Assembly: GCA_020026375.1 (NCBI GenBank)
Contig: JAHHQN010000022.1
Coordinates: 1-38,602 of the forward strand
Reading direction: 5' to 3'
Length of the DNA: 38,602 nucleotides
Source of the DNA: Alistipes sp.
Lineage (GTDB): Bacteria > Bacteroidota > Bacteroidia > Bacteroidales > Rikenellaceae
Notes under the pieces: generated by a model
What the model was told of the DNA's origin: nothing
The model's input: only the letters and a program-made list of their open reading frames with translations
The model's database searches: none
In this document: piece after piece, positions 16,651 to 25,588 of the stretch
Layout: each line of letters opens with the position of its first letter
How positions within the stretch are numbered: the stretch's first letter is position 1
Program-made: the position numbers and the translations under genes

Positions 16651-19263
16651 TCAGAGCTGGCGGAGGGCCTCCATCAGGCGCAGCTCCAAATCGCGGTAGT
16701 GGTTGCGGGTGGCGGTGTCACCGGCGGTGAAACGCGAGCGGACGATGCCGAGCAGGCGACGCATCTCGGCTCTCTTGGCCGAAGTGGTCTCGCTCACACG
16801 CTGCATGAGCGTGTAGCTGCGCTGGGTGTCGAGGGCCACCTCTTCGGGACGGGGAATCCGTTCGAAGTCGATTTCCGGAGAGTCGTGCATCAGGGTGCAG
16901 ACGTGGGAGTCGTGGAGCGTGTCACCGAGCTTGGTGGTCTTGACCATCGTCAGGTTCGACGACACGATGAGGGCGTCGATGTAGTTCTTCTGGCTCATGC
17001 GCTCCCACAGCGAGAGGGTGCGGCTGCCCTTCGAGAGGAAGATGGCGCGTGTGATGTCGTCCATCATCTGTTCGGGGGTGTAGGTCGCCGCGCGTCCCAG
17101 ACGTGCTTCGGTTTCGTACATGCGCAGCAGACGCTCGTCCTTCAACAGGTCGTAGTAGGCGGCATACTGCATCTCGCGGGCCAGGTTGTAGGGCGAATAC
17201 TCCAGACGTCCGACGGGCGAGAGACGGTGGGGGTAGCACTTGTCCCAGGCCTTGTCGCCGAAGAGCCACAAGGGGGTCTCGAAGACCTGATCGATGAGGT
17301 ATTTCACACTCTTGCGCTGGTAGTCGGCTGCCACGGGAACGTAGCGGTCGATGTCGTGGCCCGCCACCACCTGATTGAGGTGGAAGCCGCCCACATTGGT
17401 TCTCACATGGCCGGCATACATCGACCACTGGAAGACCACCGACAGCAGGAAGCGTCCCGATTCGTACTGCAACTCGCCCTCCTCGGAGGTCCAGTCGCCG
17501 ATGTGGGGCATCAGTCGCTTGAGGTTCTCTATACCGTAGAGGTTGGCTCTCACGCCGTCGTTGCTCAGGTCCTCGCTCTGCGAACGGGGGTCGATGCCCT
17601 CCGACGACTGCTCGCCGTACCAGTATTCGGGGTCGTTCTCATGCTCGCGAATCCACGCATTGAGGGTCTTCAGCTCCTCGTGGGGGTCCTTGGCTCCGAG
17701 CCAGCGGTAGCCCCAGCGTATGGCGTGGCGGTCGTAGGTGCCGATTTGGGGCGTCAGCTCCGTGATGCCGTCCTCGGGCTGTGCCACATAGTTGAAGCGC
17801 GCGTAGTCCATAATCGAGCTGGCGGTGCCGTGGGTGGCGGTGTAGGTCTTCGAGCGGAGCGAGTCGACCGGCACGCAGAAAGAGGCTCCCATGTTGTGTT
17901 TCAGACCCAGACTGTGGCCCAGCTCGTGCGACGATACGAAACGTATGGCGTTGCCCATCAGCTCGGTGGGCAGCACGTTGGCGCGTGCGTCGGGGTCGAC
18001 GGCGCCGGTCTGCAGACGAATCCACGAGTGGAGAATGGCCATTACGTTGTGCCACCAGATGATGTCGGCCTCGATGATTTCGCCGCTTCGGGGGTCGATG
18101 ACCGAGGGGCCCATGGCGTTGGAAATCTCCGATGCGGCGTAGGTGATGACCGAGTAGCGCACGTCGTCGATGTCGAAGTCGGGTTCCTTCTCGAGGTCAA
18201 CCTCGCGCACCTGAATGGCATTCTTGAAGCCGGCCTGCTCGAAGGCCTCCTGCCACTGGGTGACACCCTTCTTGATGTAGGGAATCCACACCTTGGGGGT
18301 CGAGGGGTCGATGCAGAGCATGATGGGCTTCTTCGGCTCGACGAGTTCGCCTGCGAGGTAGCGCTGTTCGTCCTCCTTGCGGGGTTCCAGTCGCCAGCGG
18401 TTGATGAACTCGCGCTCCTCGACACGCTGCTGGTTGTCGTTATAATAGAGGTGTCCGATGGCGAAGTAACCCACGCGGTCGTCGCCGAAACGGGGCGTCA
18501 TCGGCTCTTCGGCCAGCAGCACGAGGTTCGAGGTGATGTCCACGCTCACGGGAGTCGAACCCTCGCCTTCGCTATACATGGTGGTGAGGGTCGATTTGAC
18601 GATGACATTCTCGGGGAACGACTTGGCGGTCTCGATTTTCGAGAGATCCTTCTTGGCCGAGCCGCCCAGTCCTGTGGCACCGAATACGTTGTTGAAACTC
18701 TTTTCCGAGCCGTCGAATACCTTGTTGACCTTGATGACCACGGCCGTGGAGTCGGTGTTGAAGGCCTCGATGGGGAATTGTTCGATGAGGGTTTCGCGGT
18801 AGTTGTCCTTCACCGAACGGTAGATGGCATGATGCTCGGGGGCGGTGATGCGGGGGTCGTAGGTGGTGACCCACACCTTCTTGTAGGTGGTGTCCTTGCG
18901 GAAACGGACGAGCTTCTCGCCGAAACCCATACCCTTGTTGATGCCGGCATCGTTGAGCAGGTAGGGTACACCCGATATCTTGTTGATGATGAGCATGTCG
19001 CGTCCCATCAGCGAGTCGGGAATCTCGAACCACAGGTCGGTTCCCTTGCGAACGACCCTGAACATGCCCTCATCGGTGGAGGCACCTTTGAGTATCTGGG
19101 CATACTTGTCCTTGTTCTCCTTTCGGGTCGAATCGGCGGACGCCTTCTGTTCGGTCTTCGCTTTCTTCTTCGCGCTCTTTTTACGGGCCTGGGCGGGCAT
19201 TACCGCCAGCGACAACAGCAGGGTTGTCGAGAGGATAAATGCTAATTTGCTCTTGTTCGTCAT
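16651..19263 (-). CDS. Exported zinc metalloprotease, DUF5118-DUF5117-DUF4953 family
   Basis: An 870-residue metzincin-like protease. A signal peptide (about 1-27, ending MPAQA) is followed by a Lys-rich linker, the N-terminal DUF5118/DUF5117 region (about 60-300), and a catalytic domain. That domain carries HELGHSLGLKH at residues 446-456 (the HExxHxxGxxH zinc site) and the Met-turn IMDYARFNY with Met485. These proteins are common in gut Bacteroidetes, often beside SusC/D genes, and probably act in the periplasm or at the surface. The frame extends 23 codons upstream to a TTG, but ATG at 19263 directly precedes a normal signal sequence. It lies between the histidine kinase and SusC, supporting a peptide- or protein-uptake role; the natural substrate is unknown. 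Confidence 0.92.
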   Translation of the reverse strand: MTNKSKLAFILSTTLLLSLAVMPAQARKKSAKKKAKTEQKASADSTRKENKDKYAQILKGASTDEGMFRVVRKGTDLWFEIPDSLMGRDMLIINKISGVPYLLNDAGINKGMGFGEKLVRFRKDTTYKKVWVTTYDPRITAPEHHAIYRSVKDNYRETLIEQFPIEAFNTDSTAVVIKVNKVFDGSEKSFNNVFGATGLGGSAKKDLSKIETAKSFPENVIVKSTLTTMYSEGEGSTPVSVDITSNLVLLAEEPMTPRFGDDRVGYFAIGHLYYNDNQQRVEEREFINRWRLEPRKEDEQRYLAGELVEPKKPIMLCIDPSTPKVWIPYIKKGVTQWQEAFEQAGFKNAIQVREVDLEKEPDFDIDDVRYSVITYAASEISNAMGPSVIDPRSGEIIEADIIWWHNVMAILHSWIRLQTGAVDPDARANVLPTELMGNAIRFVSSHELGHSLGLKHNMGASFCVPVDSLRSKTYTATHGTASSIMDYARFNYVAQPEDGITELTPQIGTYDRHAIRWGYRWLGAKDPHEELKTLNAWIREHENDPEYWYGEQSSEGIDPRSQSEDLSNDGVRANLYGIENLKRLMPHIGDWTSEEGELQYESGRFLLSVVFQWSMYAGHVRTNVGGFHLNQVVAGHDIDRYVPVAADYQRKSVKYLIDQVFETPLWLFGDKAWDKCYPHRLSPVGRLEYSPYNLAREMQYAAYYDLLKDERLLRMYETEARLGRAATYTPEQMMDDITRAIFLSKGSRTLSLWERMSQKNYIDALIVSSNLTMVKTTKLGDTLHDSHVCTLMHDSPEIDFERIPRPEEVALDTQRSYTLMQRVSETTSAKRAEMRRLLGIVRSRFTAGDTATRNHYRDLELRLMEALRQL

Positions 19264-19407
19264 TTTTCTAATTTGGTCAAATGAATGTCGGGCTTCTGCC
19301 CCGATGTTCGCAATATTAGTTTTCTTGTCCAAATTTTCAAAATTTTATGGAACGAACGGCCCGTTTTTCGGTGTGAATCGCCCAATGGGGGGAATCAGTC
19401 GCCCGGC

Positions 19408-20823
19408 TCAAAACAGGGGCAGACGGCAGACGAACCGCCGGGGGCCGCTCTCGATTTCCACGGGGCGGTCGGTGTAGAAGCGGTAGATGGAGCGTATGCT
19501 TTCGAGACCCACGCCCAGCGAGTTGTCGTCCTCGTCGCGCGGTGTGAGGTTGTTCTCAATGCAGAGGTTGCGGCTGTCGGCCGTGATGCGGATATGGAGC
19601 GGAGTCGAGGGGGTGATGCTGTTGTGCTTCACGGCGTTCTCGACCAGTGTCTGGAGCGTCATGGCCGGCAGACGGTGGTCGAGCAGTGAGGGGTCGATGT
19701 CGGTGGTCAGGCTCACATTGCCGCCGAAGCGTATCTTCTGCAGCTTGTAGTATTCGTTGCACAACTCCAGCTCGTCGGCCAGGCTGCACAGATTCTGCTC
19801 GCGGCGTTCCAGCACATGGCGGTAGACCTTTGACAACGAGAGGGTGAATTCGCGTGCCAGACGCGAGTCGGTGCGTATCAGCACATAGAGCGAGTTGAGC
19901 GAGTTGAACAGAAAGTGGGGGTCGATGCGGTCCATCACGCGTTGCAGCTGCAGGCGGTGCGACTCGTTCTGCGACTGTCGGCGCAACTCGTATTCGCGTT
20001 TCCAGCGTCGCTGGGTGTAGAGCAGCAGCAGGGCGAACAGCACCACCGAGAGAAAGGCGATGGCAATGGTGTAGGCGTGGAACTGCTCGATTTCGTGCTG
20101 CACGGCGAGGGTGGGAATGCCGACCATGGCTGTCCACCGCTCGCCGCCCACGGTCATCGGGTAGAAGATGTGGTCCTGTTCCACACCGAGGTAGTCCTCG
20201 ATGGGCAGCGAGATGGTGCGCTCGAAATCCTCCGAGATGTGGTCGTTGGTGAGCAGTTGTCGCGGCATGTCGACCCGGTGTCCCAGCTCTGCGGCGTCGG
20301 GGTGGTAGACGATGCGTCCCGTGGCGTCGAACACCACGGCATAGCTGCGGCGGAGGGGTTCTATCTCGCTGAGCGAGGTGTGGAGGCGGTGCAGCGGACG
20401 CACTATATATATAAGGTAACGGCGGCCCGTGGCAGAGGCGACGCTGTCGGTCGATATCCAGCGAAGGGAGTCGGCCGCGGCTGCGGAGAGCGGCTGCGAT
20501 GGCTCGCAAAGGTAGATGTCGTCGATGGTGGGGTCGATGTCCATGATGCCCGTGGTGAGAAGTTTCCACTCGCGGTGCGTCACCTCGGCTGACGAGGTGA
20601 TGTAGGACTTCAGCAGGGCGAAGTGGCGGCGGTCGCGGTTGAACTCGTTGTCGAGCAGGCGGAAGTGGGAGTCGCCGATTTGCGAGACGATGTGGCGGCT
20701 CATGTCATTGGCCGCCCGGTCGATGAAGTAGCCGGCCGTGACGATGCCCGTGAGCAGCAGGGCGAGCAGTGCGACGGCCGCCAGCAGCAGCCGTCGGTTG
20801 TGGCGTTTTCGGGTGTCGTTCAT
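19408..20823 (-). CDS. LytS/YehU-type sensor histidine kinase
   Basis: A 471-residue membrane kinase. A first transmembrane helix at about 11-33, an extracytoplasmic sensor of roughly 220 residues with a Cache-like pattern (SYAVVFDATGRIVYHP, then ERWTAMVGIP), and a second helix at about 253-272 precede the cytoplasmic part. The His_kinase block IDPHFLFNSLNSLY has phospho-acceptor His303, and the ATP-binding N-box reads LVENAVKHNS. This kinase class pairs with LytTR regulators such as the one at 10926-11666, the only regulator in the window. It starts 3 bases after the SDR gene stop, so the two are co-transcribed. The 144-base gap downstream separates it from the metalloprotease. The signal sensed is unknown. 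Confidence 0.93.
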   Translation of the reverse strand: MNDTRKRHNRRLLLAAVALLALLLTGIVTAGYFIDRAANDMSRHIVSQIGDSHFRLLDNEFNRDRRHFALLKSYITSSAEVTHREWKLLTTGIMDIDPTIDDIYLCEPSQPLSAAAADSLRWISTDSVASATGRRYLIYIVRPLHRLHTSLSEIEPLRRSYAVVFDATGRIVYHPDAAELGHRVDMPRQLLTNDHISEDFERTISLPIEDYLGVEQDHIFYPMTVGGERWTAMVGIPTLAVQHEIEQFHAYTIAIAFLSVVLFALLLLYTQRRWKREYELRRQSQNESHRLQLQRVMDRIDPHFLFNSLNSLYVLIRTDSRLAREFTLSLSKVYRHVLERREQNLCSLADELELCNEYYKLQKIRFGGNVSLTTDIDPSLLDHRLPAMTLQTLVENAVKHNSITPSTPLHIRITADSRNLCIENNLTPRDEDDNSLGVGLESIRSIYRFYTDRPVEIESGPRRFVCRLPLF

Positions 20824-20826
20824 TGC

Positions 20827-21561
20827 TCAGGAGAGTTTCTTGCGTATGGGAAGTCGCTCCCACAGCCATTCGGGAATGAGTCGCCAGAGGAGGACCAGCA
20901 GGGCGTAGCGACGGTCGATGACCTTTACCCTGCGCTGCCGCTCCACGGCACGGAGCATTGCGCGTGCCACACGGTCGGCACGCATGAGCATCGGGTAGTC
21001 GCCGTCGCGCAGCAGCGGTGTGGCCACGAATCCGGGACGCAGGTCGGTGAAACGTATGCCGAGATGCTCCATGTGGGAGAGTTGTGCCAGGGCGTCGATG
21101 TAGGTGTTCTGCATGCGCTTGGTGGCCGAGTAGGCCGGTGCGGAACCCAGACCGCGGGTGCCGGCGATGGAGCTGATGACGGCAATGTGTCCGCCGCCTG
21201 CGGTGCGGAAGTGGGCGAAGGCGGCCGTTATCATGCGGACGAAGCCCTCGCCGTTGGTCTTCAGCGTTGCGATTTCGATGTCGGGGGCGAGCGTGGGGTT
21301 GTTGCTGCCGATGCCCGACGAGTGGAAGTAGATGTCCATGCCACTCAGCTCCCCGATGAGGGTGTCGAGCTGTCGAGGTGCGTCGTCGCAGGTGATGTCG
21401 ATGCGTCGGGCGACGACCCTCTCGGGACAGGTGGCGCGCAGTGCCTCGAGCTGCGGGGTGTTGCGTCCTGCGATGCCCACCCTCCAGCCTTTGGCGATGC
21501 AGAGCCGTGCCACCTCGAGTCCGATGCCCGATGTGGCGCCCATGATGATGATGCGTTTCAT
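20827..21561 (-). CDS. Short-chain dehydrogenase/reductase
   Basis: A 244-residue classical SDR with the nucleotide-binding GATSGIG (residues 8-14), the catalytic Ser in ISSIAGTRG and the YSATK active-site pair (Tyr and Lys), plus a C-terminal stretch that is hydrophobic and basic (LLVLLWRLIPEWLWERLPIRKK). The tail could be a membrane-association helix. GRN after the second strand suggests NADP(H). The substrate cannot be predicted. It starts an apparent operon with the histidine kinase (3-base gap), an unusual pairing with no obvious functional link, and follows the terminator of the dCMP deaminase gene. Confidence 0.9.
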   Translation of the reverse strand: MKRIIIMGATSGIGLEVARLCIAKGWRVGIAGRNTPQLEALRATCPERVVARRIDITCDDAPRQLDTLIGELSGMDIYFHSSGIGSNNPTLAPDIEIATLKTNGEGFVRMITAAFAHFRTAGGGHIAVISSIAGTRGLGSAPAYSATKRMQNTYIDALAQLSHMEHLGIRFTDLRPGFVATPLLRDGDYPMLMRADRVARAMLRAVERQRRVKVIDRRYALLVLLWRLIPEWLWERLPIRKKLS

Positions 21562-21582
21562 GTCAACGGTGTCGTATTCTGT

Positions 21583-21627
21583 AAAAAAAAGGGAGAGGAG
21601 CCTCCGCCCACGGGCGACGCTCCCCTC
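21583..21627 (-). terminator. Rho-independent terminator after the dCMP deaminase gene
   Basis: On the minus strand a 9-bp stem (21619-21627 with 21593-21601, one G-T pair) with a long GC-rich loop is followed by eight T (21583-21590). It lies just after the deaminase stop and immediately before the SDR gene. Confidence 0.8.
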
Positions 21628-21651
21628 ACAAAAGGTTGTTCCGGGCGGGCG

Positions 21652-22089
21652 TCACGGCTCCTCGGGGGTGCATTGCACACACTCGATGCCTACCTTGCGG
21701 AGCAGTTGCAGTCCGTCGTCGGAGCGGTACTCCTCCCAGTAGACCACGCGCTTGATGCCGGCCTGAATGATGAGTTTCGAACACTCGATGCAGGGCGATG
21801 CCGTGACATAGAGTGTCGAGCCGTCGCAGTTGTTGGCCGATTTGGCCACCTTGGTGATGGCATTGGCCTCGGCATGGAGGACATAGGCCTTGGTGTGGCC
21901 GTCGCCGTCCTCGCAAACGTTCTCGAAACCCGAAGGGGTGCCGTTGTAGCCGTCGGAGATAATCATCTTGTCCTTGACCAGCAGTGCGCCCACTTTGCGG
22001 CGCACGCAGTAGGAGTTCTCGGCCCATATTCGCGCCATTCTCAGATAGCGCATGTCCAGCTGTCGCTGTTTCTCCTCGTTGTAGCCCAT
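21652..22089 (-). CDS. dCMP deaminase family protein (ComEB-like)
   Basis: A 145-residue zinc deaminase, expected to convert dCMP to dUMP for thymidylate synthesis. The zinc site is HAEANA (His ligand and catalytic Glu) and PCIEC (two Cys ligands), with SDGYNGTPSGFENVCED between, the usual dCMP-deaminase substrate segment. The frame is open 23 codons upstream into the secA terminator, but the ATG at 22089 (MGYNEEKQRQLD) matches the normal family start. It is followed by a terminator and preceded by the secA terminator, so it is probably a single-gene unit; no consensus promoter was seen. Confidence 0.94.
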   Translation of the reverse strand: MGYNEEKQRQLDMRYLRMARIWAENSYCVRRKVGALLVKDKMIISDGYNGTPSGFENVCEDGDGHTKAYVLHAEANAITKVAKSANNCDGSTLYVTASPCIECSKLIIQAGIKRVVYWEEYRSDDGLQLLRKVGIECVQCTPEEP

Positions 22090-22144
22090 GATGATGGTGT
22101 GATTGATTGTTCGTTGTGGATATTGGGGGTGTGCGGCTGTCAAA

Positions 22145-22189
22145 CAAACGGAGGGCAAATGACGCCCTCAGCGCACTGCCCTCCGTTTG
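22145..22189 (-). terminator. Hairpin terminator after secA
   Basis: Perfect 13-bp inverted repeats (22145-22157 and 22177-22189) around a 19-base loop lie 19 bases past the secA stop on the minus strand, followed by TTTG and TTTGAC. The T tract is short, but position and stem fit a terminator. Confidence 0.7.
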
Positions 22190-22207
22190 GTCTGGTGTTA
22201 TCGGTGA

Positions 22208-25200
22208 CTACAAGTCCTTGCCGTGGCAGTTCTTGTACTTCTTGCCCGAGCCGCAGGGGCAGGGGTCGTTACGTCCTATCTTGCGGTCGGCATGCACGGG
22301 CATGGTCTTCTGTGCATGCTCCTCGCCGGCATGGGCGGCCGCCTGCATGCGCGACTCCTGCAACTTGTTCATGTCGACCTTGGCCTTCTCCTGACGCTCG
22401 CGTTCCACCGCCTCGGGTGACTGCTCTCTCACGGGAATGAAGCCCTTGTTGAGAATCGACAGCACGTCGCGGTTGACTCTGGCCAGCATCTTCGAGAAGA
22501 GGCCGAACGACTCGAACTTGTAGATCAGCAGCGGGTCCTTCTGCTCGTAGGTGGCGTTCTGCACACTCTGGCGCAGGTCGTCCATCTCGCGCAGATGCTC
22601 TCTCCACGCGTCGTCGATGGTGGTGAACATCACCACCTTGGCGAATACCCTGTAAATCTCGGCGCCGTCGGTGTCCTTGCACTTCTGGAGGTTGACGGGT
22701 ACATTGTAGCCCAGGTGTCCGTCGGTGATGGGGAAGTAGATGCTGCCGTCCATGTGGTCCTTGCGGTCCTCGTAGACGCGCTCCATGACGGGACGCACCG
22801 TGTCGGCAATCATCTTGGCACGACGTGCGTAGGTGTCCTGCAAATCCTTGACGATGAGGTCGGACAGCTCCGCAGGGGTCGACTTCTTGTAGGTCTCGGC
22901 GTCGAATGTGGGTTCTACGGCCACCTCGCGAATCATCTGGTAGCGGAACTCGTCGTACTCCATCTCGTTGTTCACGTCGACGAAGTTGTCGGCGAAATCA
23001 TACATGAGGTTGTTCAGGTCGATTTCCAGACGCTCGCCATAGAGGGCGTGGCGGCGACGGGTGTAGATGACCTCACGCTGCGAGTTCATCACGTCGTCGT
23101 ACTCCAACAGACGCTTACGGATACCGAAGTTGTTCTCCTCGACCTTCTTCTGCGCACGCTCGATGGCGTTGGTCATCATCTTGGCCTGAATCGGCTCGCC
23201 GTCCTCCAGACCCATGCGGTCCATCATCGAAGCGATGCGGCCCGAGGCGAACAGACGCATCAGGTCGTCCTCCAGCGACACGAAGAACTGCGACGAACCG
23301 GGGTCACCCTGACGTCCGGCACGACCACGGAGCTGACGGTCGACGCGGCGGCTCTCGTGGCGCTCCGTGCCGATGATGGCCAGACCGCCGGCCTCCTTCA
23401 CTTCGGGAGTCAGCTTGATATCGGTACCACGGCCGGCCATGTTGGTGGCGATGGTCACCTGTCCTTTTCTACCGGCCTCGGCCACTACCTGTGCCTCCTG
23501 CTGGTGATACTTGGCGTTCAGTACGTTGTGCTGTATGCCGCGCAGCTTGAGCATGCGGCTCAACAGCTCCGAAATCTCGACCGAAGTGGTACCGACCAGC
23601 ACGGGGCGGCCCTCCTTGACCAGCTTGACAATCTCCTCGATGACGGCGTTGTACTTCTCGCGCTTGGTCTTGTAGACCAAATCCTGACGGTCGTCACGCA
23701 GAATGGGGCGGTTGGTGGGGATAACCACCACGTCGAGTTTATAGATGCTCCAGAACTCCGATGCCTCGGTCTCGGCAGTACCGGTCATACCGCCCAACTT
23801 GTGGTACATACGGAAGTAGTTCTGCAGGGTGATGGTGGCGAAAGTCTGTGTGGCGGCCTCCACCTTCACATGCTCCTTGGCTTCGATGGCCTGATGCAGA
23901 CCGTCGGAGTAGCGGCGACCCTCCAGGATACGTCCGGTCTGCTCGTCGACAATCTTCACCTTGTTGTCCATCACCACATACTCGATATCCTTTTCGAACA
24001 TGGCGTAGGCCTTCAGCAGCTGAATGACGGTGTGTACGCGCTCCGACTTGATGGCGTAGTCGTTGATGACGGCGTCCTTCTTCTGGGCCTTCTCCTCGGG
24101 AGAGAGTTCGCTCTTCTCGATGACGGCCACCTCGGCGCCGATGTCGGGCAGCACGAAGAACTTGTCCTCGTTGAAGAACTTCGACAGGGCGTCGTGACCC
24201 TTGTCGGTCAGCTCCACGGAGTTCATCTTCTCGTCGATGACAAAGTAGAGGTCGTCGGTGATTTCGGGCATGCGGCGGTTGTTGTCCTGCATGTAGGTGT
24301 TCTCGGTCTTCTGCATCAGCGCCTTGATGCCCTGCTCCGAGAGATACTTGATCAGCGGCTTGTATTTGGGCAGACCCTTGTGGGTACGGTAGAGCTTGAT
24401 ACCGCCCTCCTCGTTCTTGCCTTCGGAGATGAGCTTGCGTGACTCGGCCAAAAGCGAGGTCACCAGATTCTTCTGAAGGTTGTAGAGGTGGTCGATGGCC
24501 GGGCAGTACTGCTCGAAGAGCTGGTCGTCGCCCTTGGGTACGGGACCCGAGATGATGAGGGGCGTACGTGCGTCGTCGATAAGCACCGAGTCGACCTCAT
24601 CGACGATGGCGAAGTGGTGCTTGCGCTGTACCAGTTCCTTGGGCGACGAGGCCATGTTGTCGCGCAGGTAGTCGAAACCATATTCGTTGTTGGTACCGAA
24701 GGTGATGTCGGCCATGTAGGCCTTGCGGCGGGCGTCGGAGTTGGGCTGTGTGTCGTCGATGCAGGCCACCGACAGACCGTGGAACTGATACATGGGGCCC
24801 ATCCACTCCGAGTCACGCTTGGCCAGATAGTTGTTGACGGTGACCATGTGGACACCCTTCTTGGCCAGTGCGTTGAGGAATACGGGGAGGGTAGCCACCA
24901 GGGTCTTACCCTCACCGGTGGCCATCTCGGCAATCTTGCCCTTGTGGAGGACGATACCGCCGAAGAGCTGCACGTCGTAGTGGACCATGTCCCACTTCAC
25001 ATCGTTGCCGCCGGCCAGCCAGTGGGTGGCGTAGATGGCCTTGTCGCCGTCGATGGTCACGAAATCCTTGGTGGCCGCCAGGTCGCGGTCGAAGTCGTTG
25101 GCGGTGACCACCACCGTGTCGTTCTGGGCGAAGCGGCGGGCGGTGTCCTTCATGATGGCGAAGGCCTCGGGCAGAATCTCGTCGAGTTTCTCCTCGATAC

Positions 25201-25501
25201 GGTCGTCGATGCGTTTGGTGGTGTCGTCAATCTCCTTGGAGATTTTCTCCTTTTCCGAGAGGGTGGTCTCCGGTTTTTCGAGGCGGGCCTTCAGGTCCAC
25301 AATCTTCTGCTCGTCGTCGGCGATATAGTCGGCGATCTGCTTCTTGAGAGCTTCGCTGTGGGCGCGCAACTCATCGTTCGAGAGCGACTCAATCGTAGGG
25401 TATATCGCCTTGATCTTCTCGATGTAAGGCTCTATCTGTTTGCGGTCTTTGTCGGCTTTCGAGCCGAAAATGAGTTTGATTAAACTTGCAGCTATATCCA
25501 T
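22208..25501 (-). CDS. secA: Preprotein translocase ATPase SecA
   Basis: A 1097-residue SecA, the motor that drives unfolded proteins through the SecYEG channel. Seen in order: N-terminal helices; the P-loop MATGEGKTL with Lys199; the DEAD-like VDEVDSVLIDDAR segment; preprotein-binding region; second ATPase domain with GTTSVEISE and ATNMAGRGTDIKL; QLRGRAGRQGDPGSSQF; helical scaffold and wing; and a C-terminal zinc finger RNDPCPCGSGKKYKNCHG that binds SecB or phospholipid. It is longer than the E. coli protein (901), as is usual in Bacteroidetes, because of insertions in the first half. It appears monocistronic, with a -7 box at 25549-25556 and a hairpin behind it. Confidence 0.98.
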   Translation of the reverse strand: MDIAASLIKLIFGSKADKDRKQIEPYIEKIKAIYPTIESLSNDELRAHSEALKKQIADYIADDEQKIVDLKARLEKPETTLSEKEKISKEIDDTTKRIDDRIEEKLDEILPEAFAIMKDTARRFAQNDTVVVTANDFDRDLAATKDFVTIDGDKAIYATHWLAGGNDVKWDMVHYDVQLFGGIVLHKGKIAEMATGEGKTLVATLPVFLNALAKKGVHMVTVNNYLAKRDSEWMGPMYQFHGLSVACIDDTQPNSDARRKAYMADITFGTNNEYGFDYLRDNMASSPKELVQRKHHFAIVDEVDSVLIDDARTPLIISGPVPKGDDQLFEQYCPAIDHLYNLQKNLVTSLLAESRKLISEGKNEEGGIKLYRTHKGLPKYKPLIKYLSEQGIKALMQKTENTYMQDNNRRMPEITDDLYFVIDEKMNSVELTDKGHDALSKFFNEDKFFVLPDIGAEVAVIEKSELSPEEKAQKKDAVINDYAIKSERVHTVIQLLKAYAMFEKDIEYVVMDNKVKIVDEQTGRILEGRRYSDGLHQAIEAKEHVKVEAATQTFATITLQNYFRMYHKLGGMTGTAETEASEFWSIYKLDVVVIPTNRPILRDDRQDLVYKTKREKYNAVIEEIVKLVKEGRPVLVGTTSVEISELLSRMLKLRGIQHNVLNAKYHQQEAQVVAEAGRKGQVTIATNMAGRGTDIKLTPEVKEAGGLAIIGTERHESRRVDRQLRGRAGRQGDPGSSQFFVSLEDDLMRLFASGRIASMMDRMGLEDGEPIQAKMMTNAIERAQKKVEENNFGIRKRLLEYDDVMNSQREVIYTRRRHALYGERLEIDLNNLMYDFADNFVDVNNEMEYDEFRYQMIREVAVEPTFDAETYKKSTPAELSDLIVKDLQDTYARRAKMIADTVRPVMERVYEDRKDHMDGSIYFPITDGHLGYNVPVNLQKCKDTDGAEIYRVFAKVVMFTTIDDAWREHLREMDDLRQSVQNATYEQKDPLLIYKFESFGLFSKMLARVNRDVLSILNKGFIPVREQSPEAVERERQEKAKVDMNKLQESRMQAAAHAGEEHAQKTMPVHADRKIGRNDPCPCGSGKKYKNCHGKDL

Positions 25502-25548
25502 ATTAGGGTTTTATAATTAGCAGAATTAAAAATTGTCGTACTATCCTA

Positions 25549-25556
25549 CAAATGTA
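25549..25556 (-). promoter_or_regulatory. Predicted secA -7 box
   Basis: The minus strand reads TACATTTG, an exact TAnnTTTG match, 47 bases upstream of the secA ATG. No good -33 element was found. Confidence 0.5.
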
Positions 25557-25588
25557 CTATTTTTTTTGAGAATTTTACATATATCGGC

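Noticed and set aside
16699..19245. An 848-codon open frame antisense to the metalloprotease.
   Set aside because: It is a mirror of a protein with an intact signal peptide, zinc motif and Met-turn; the antisense translation has no family features.
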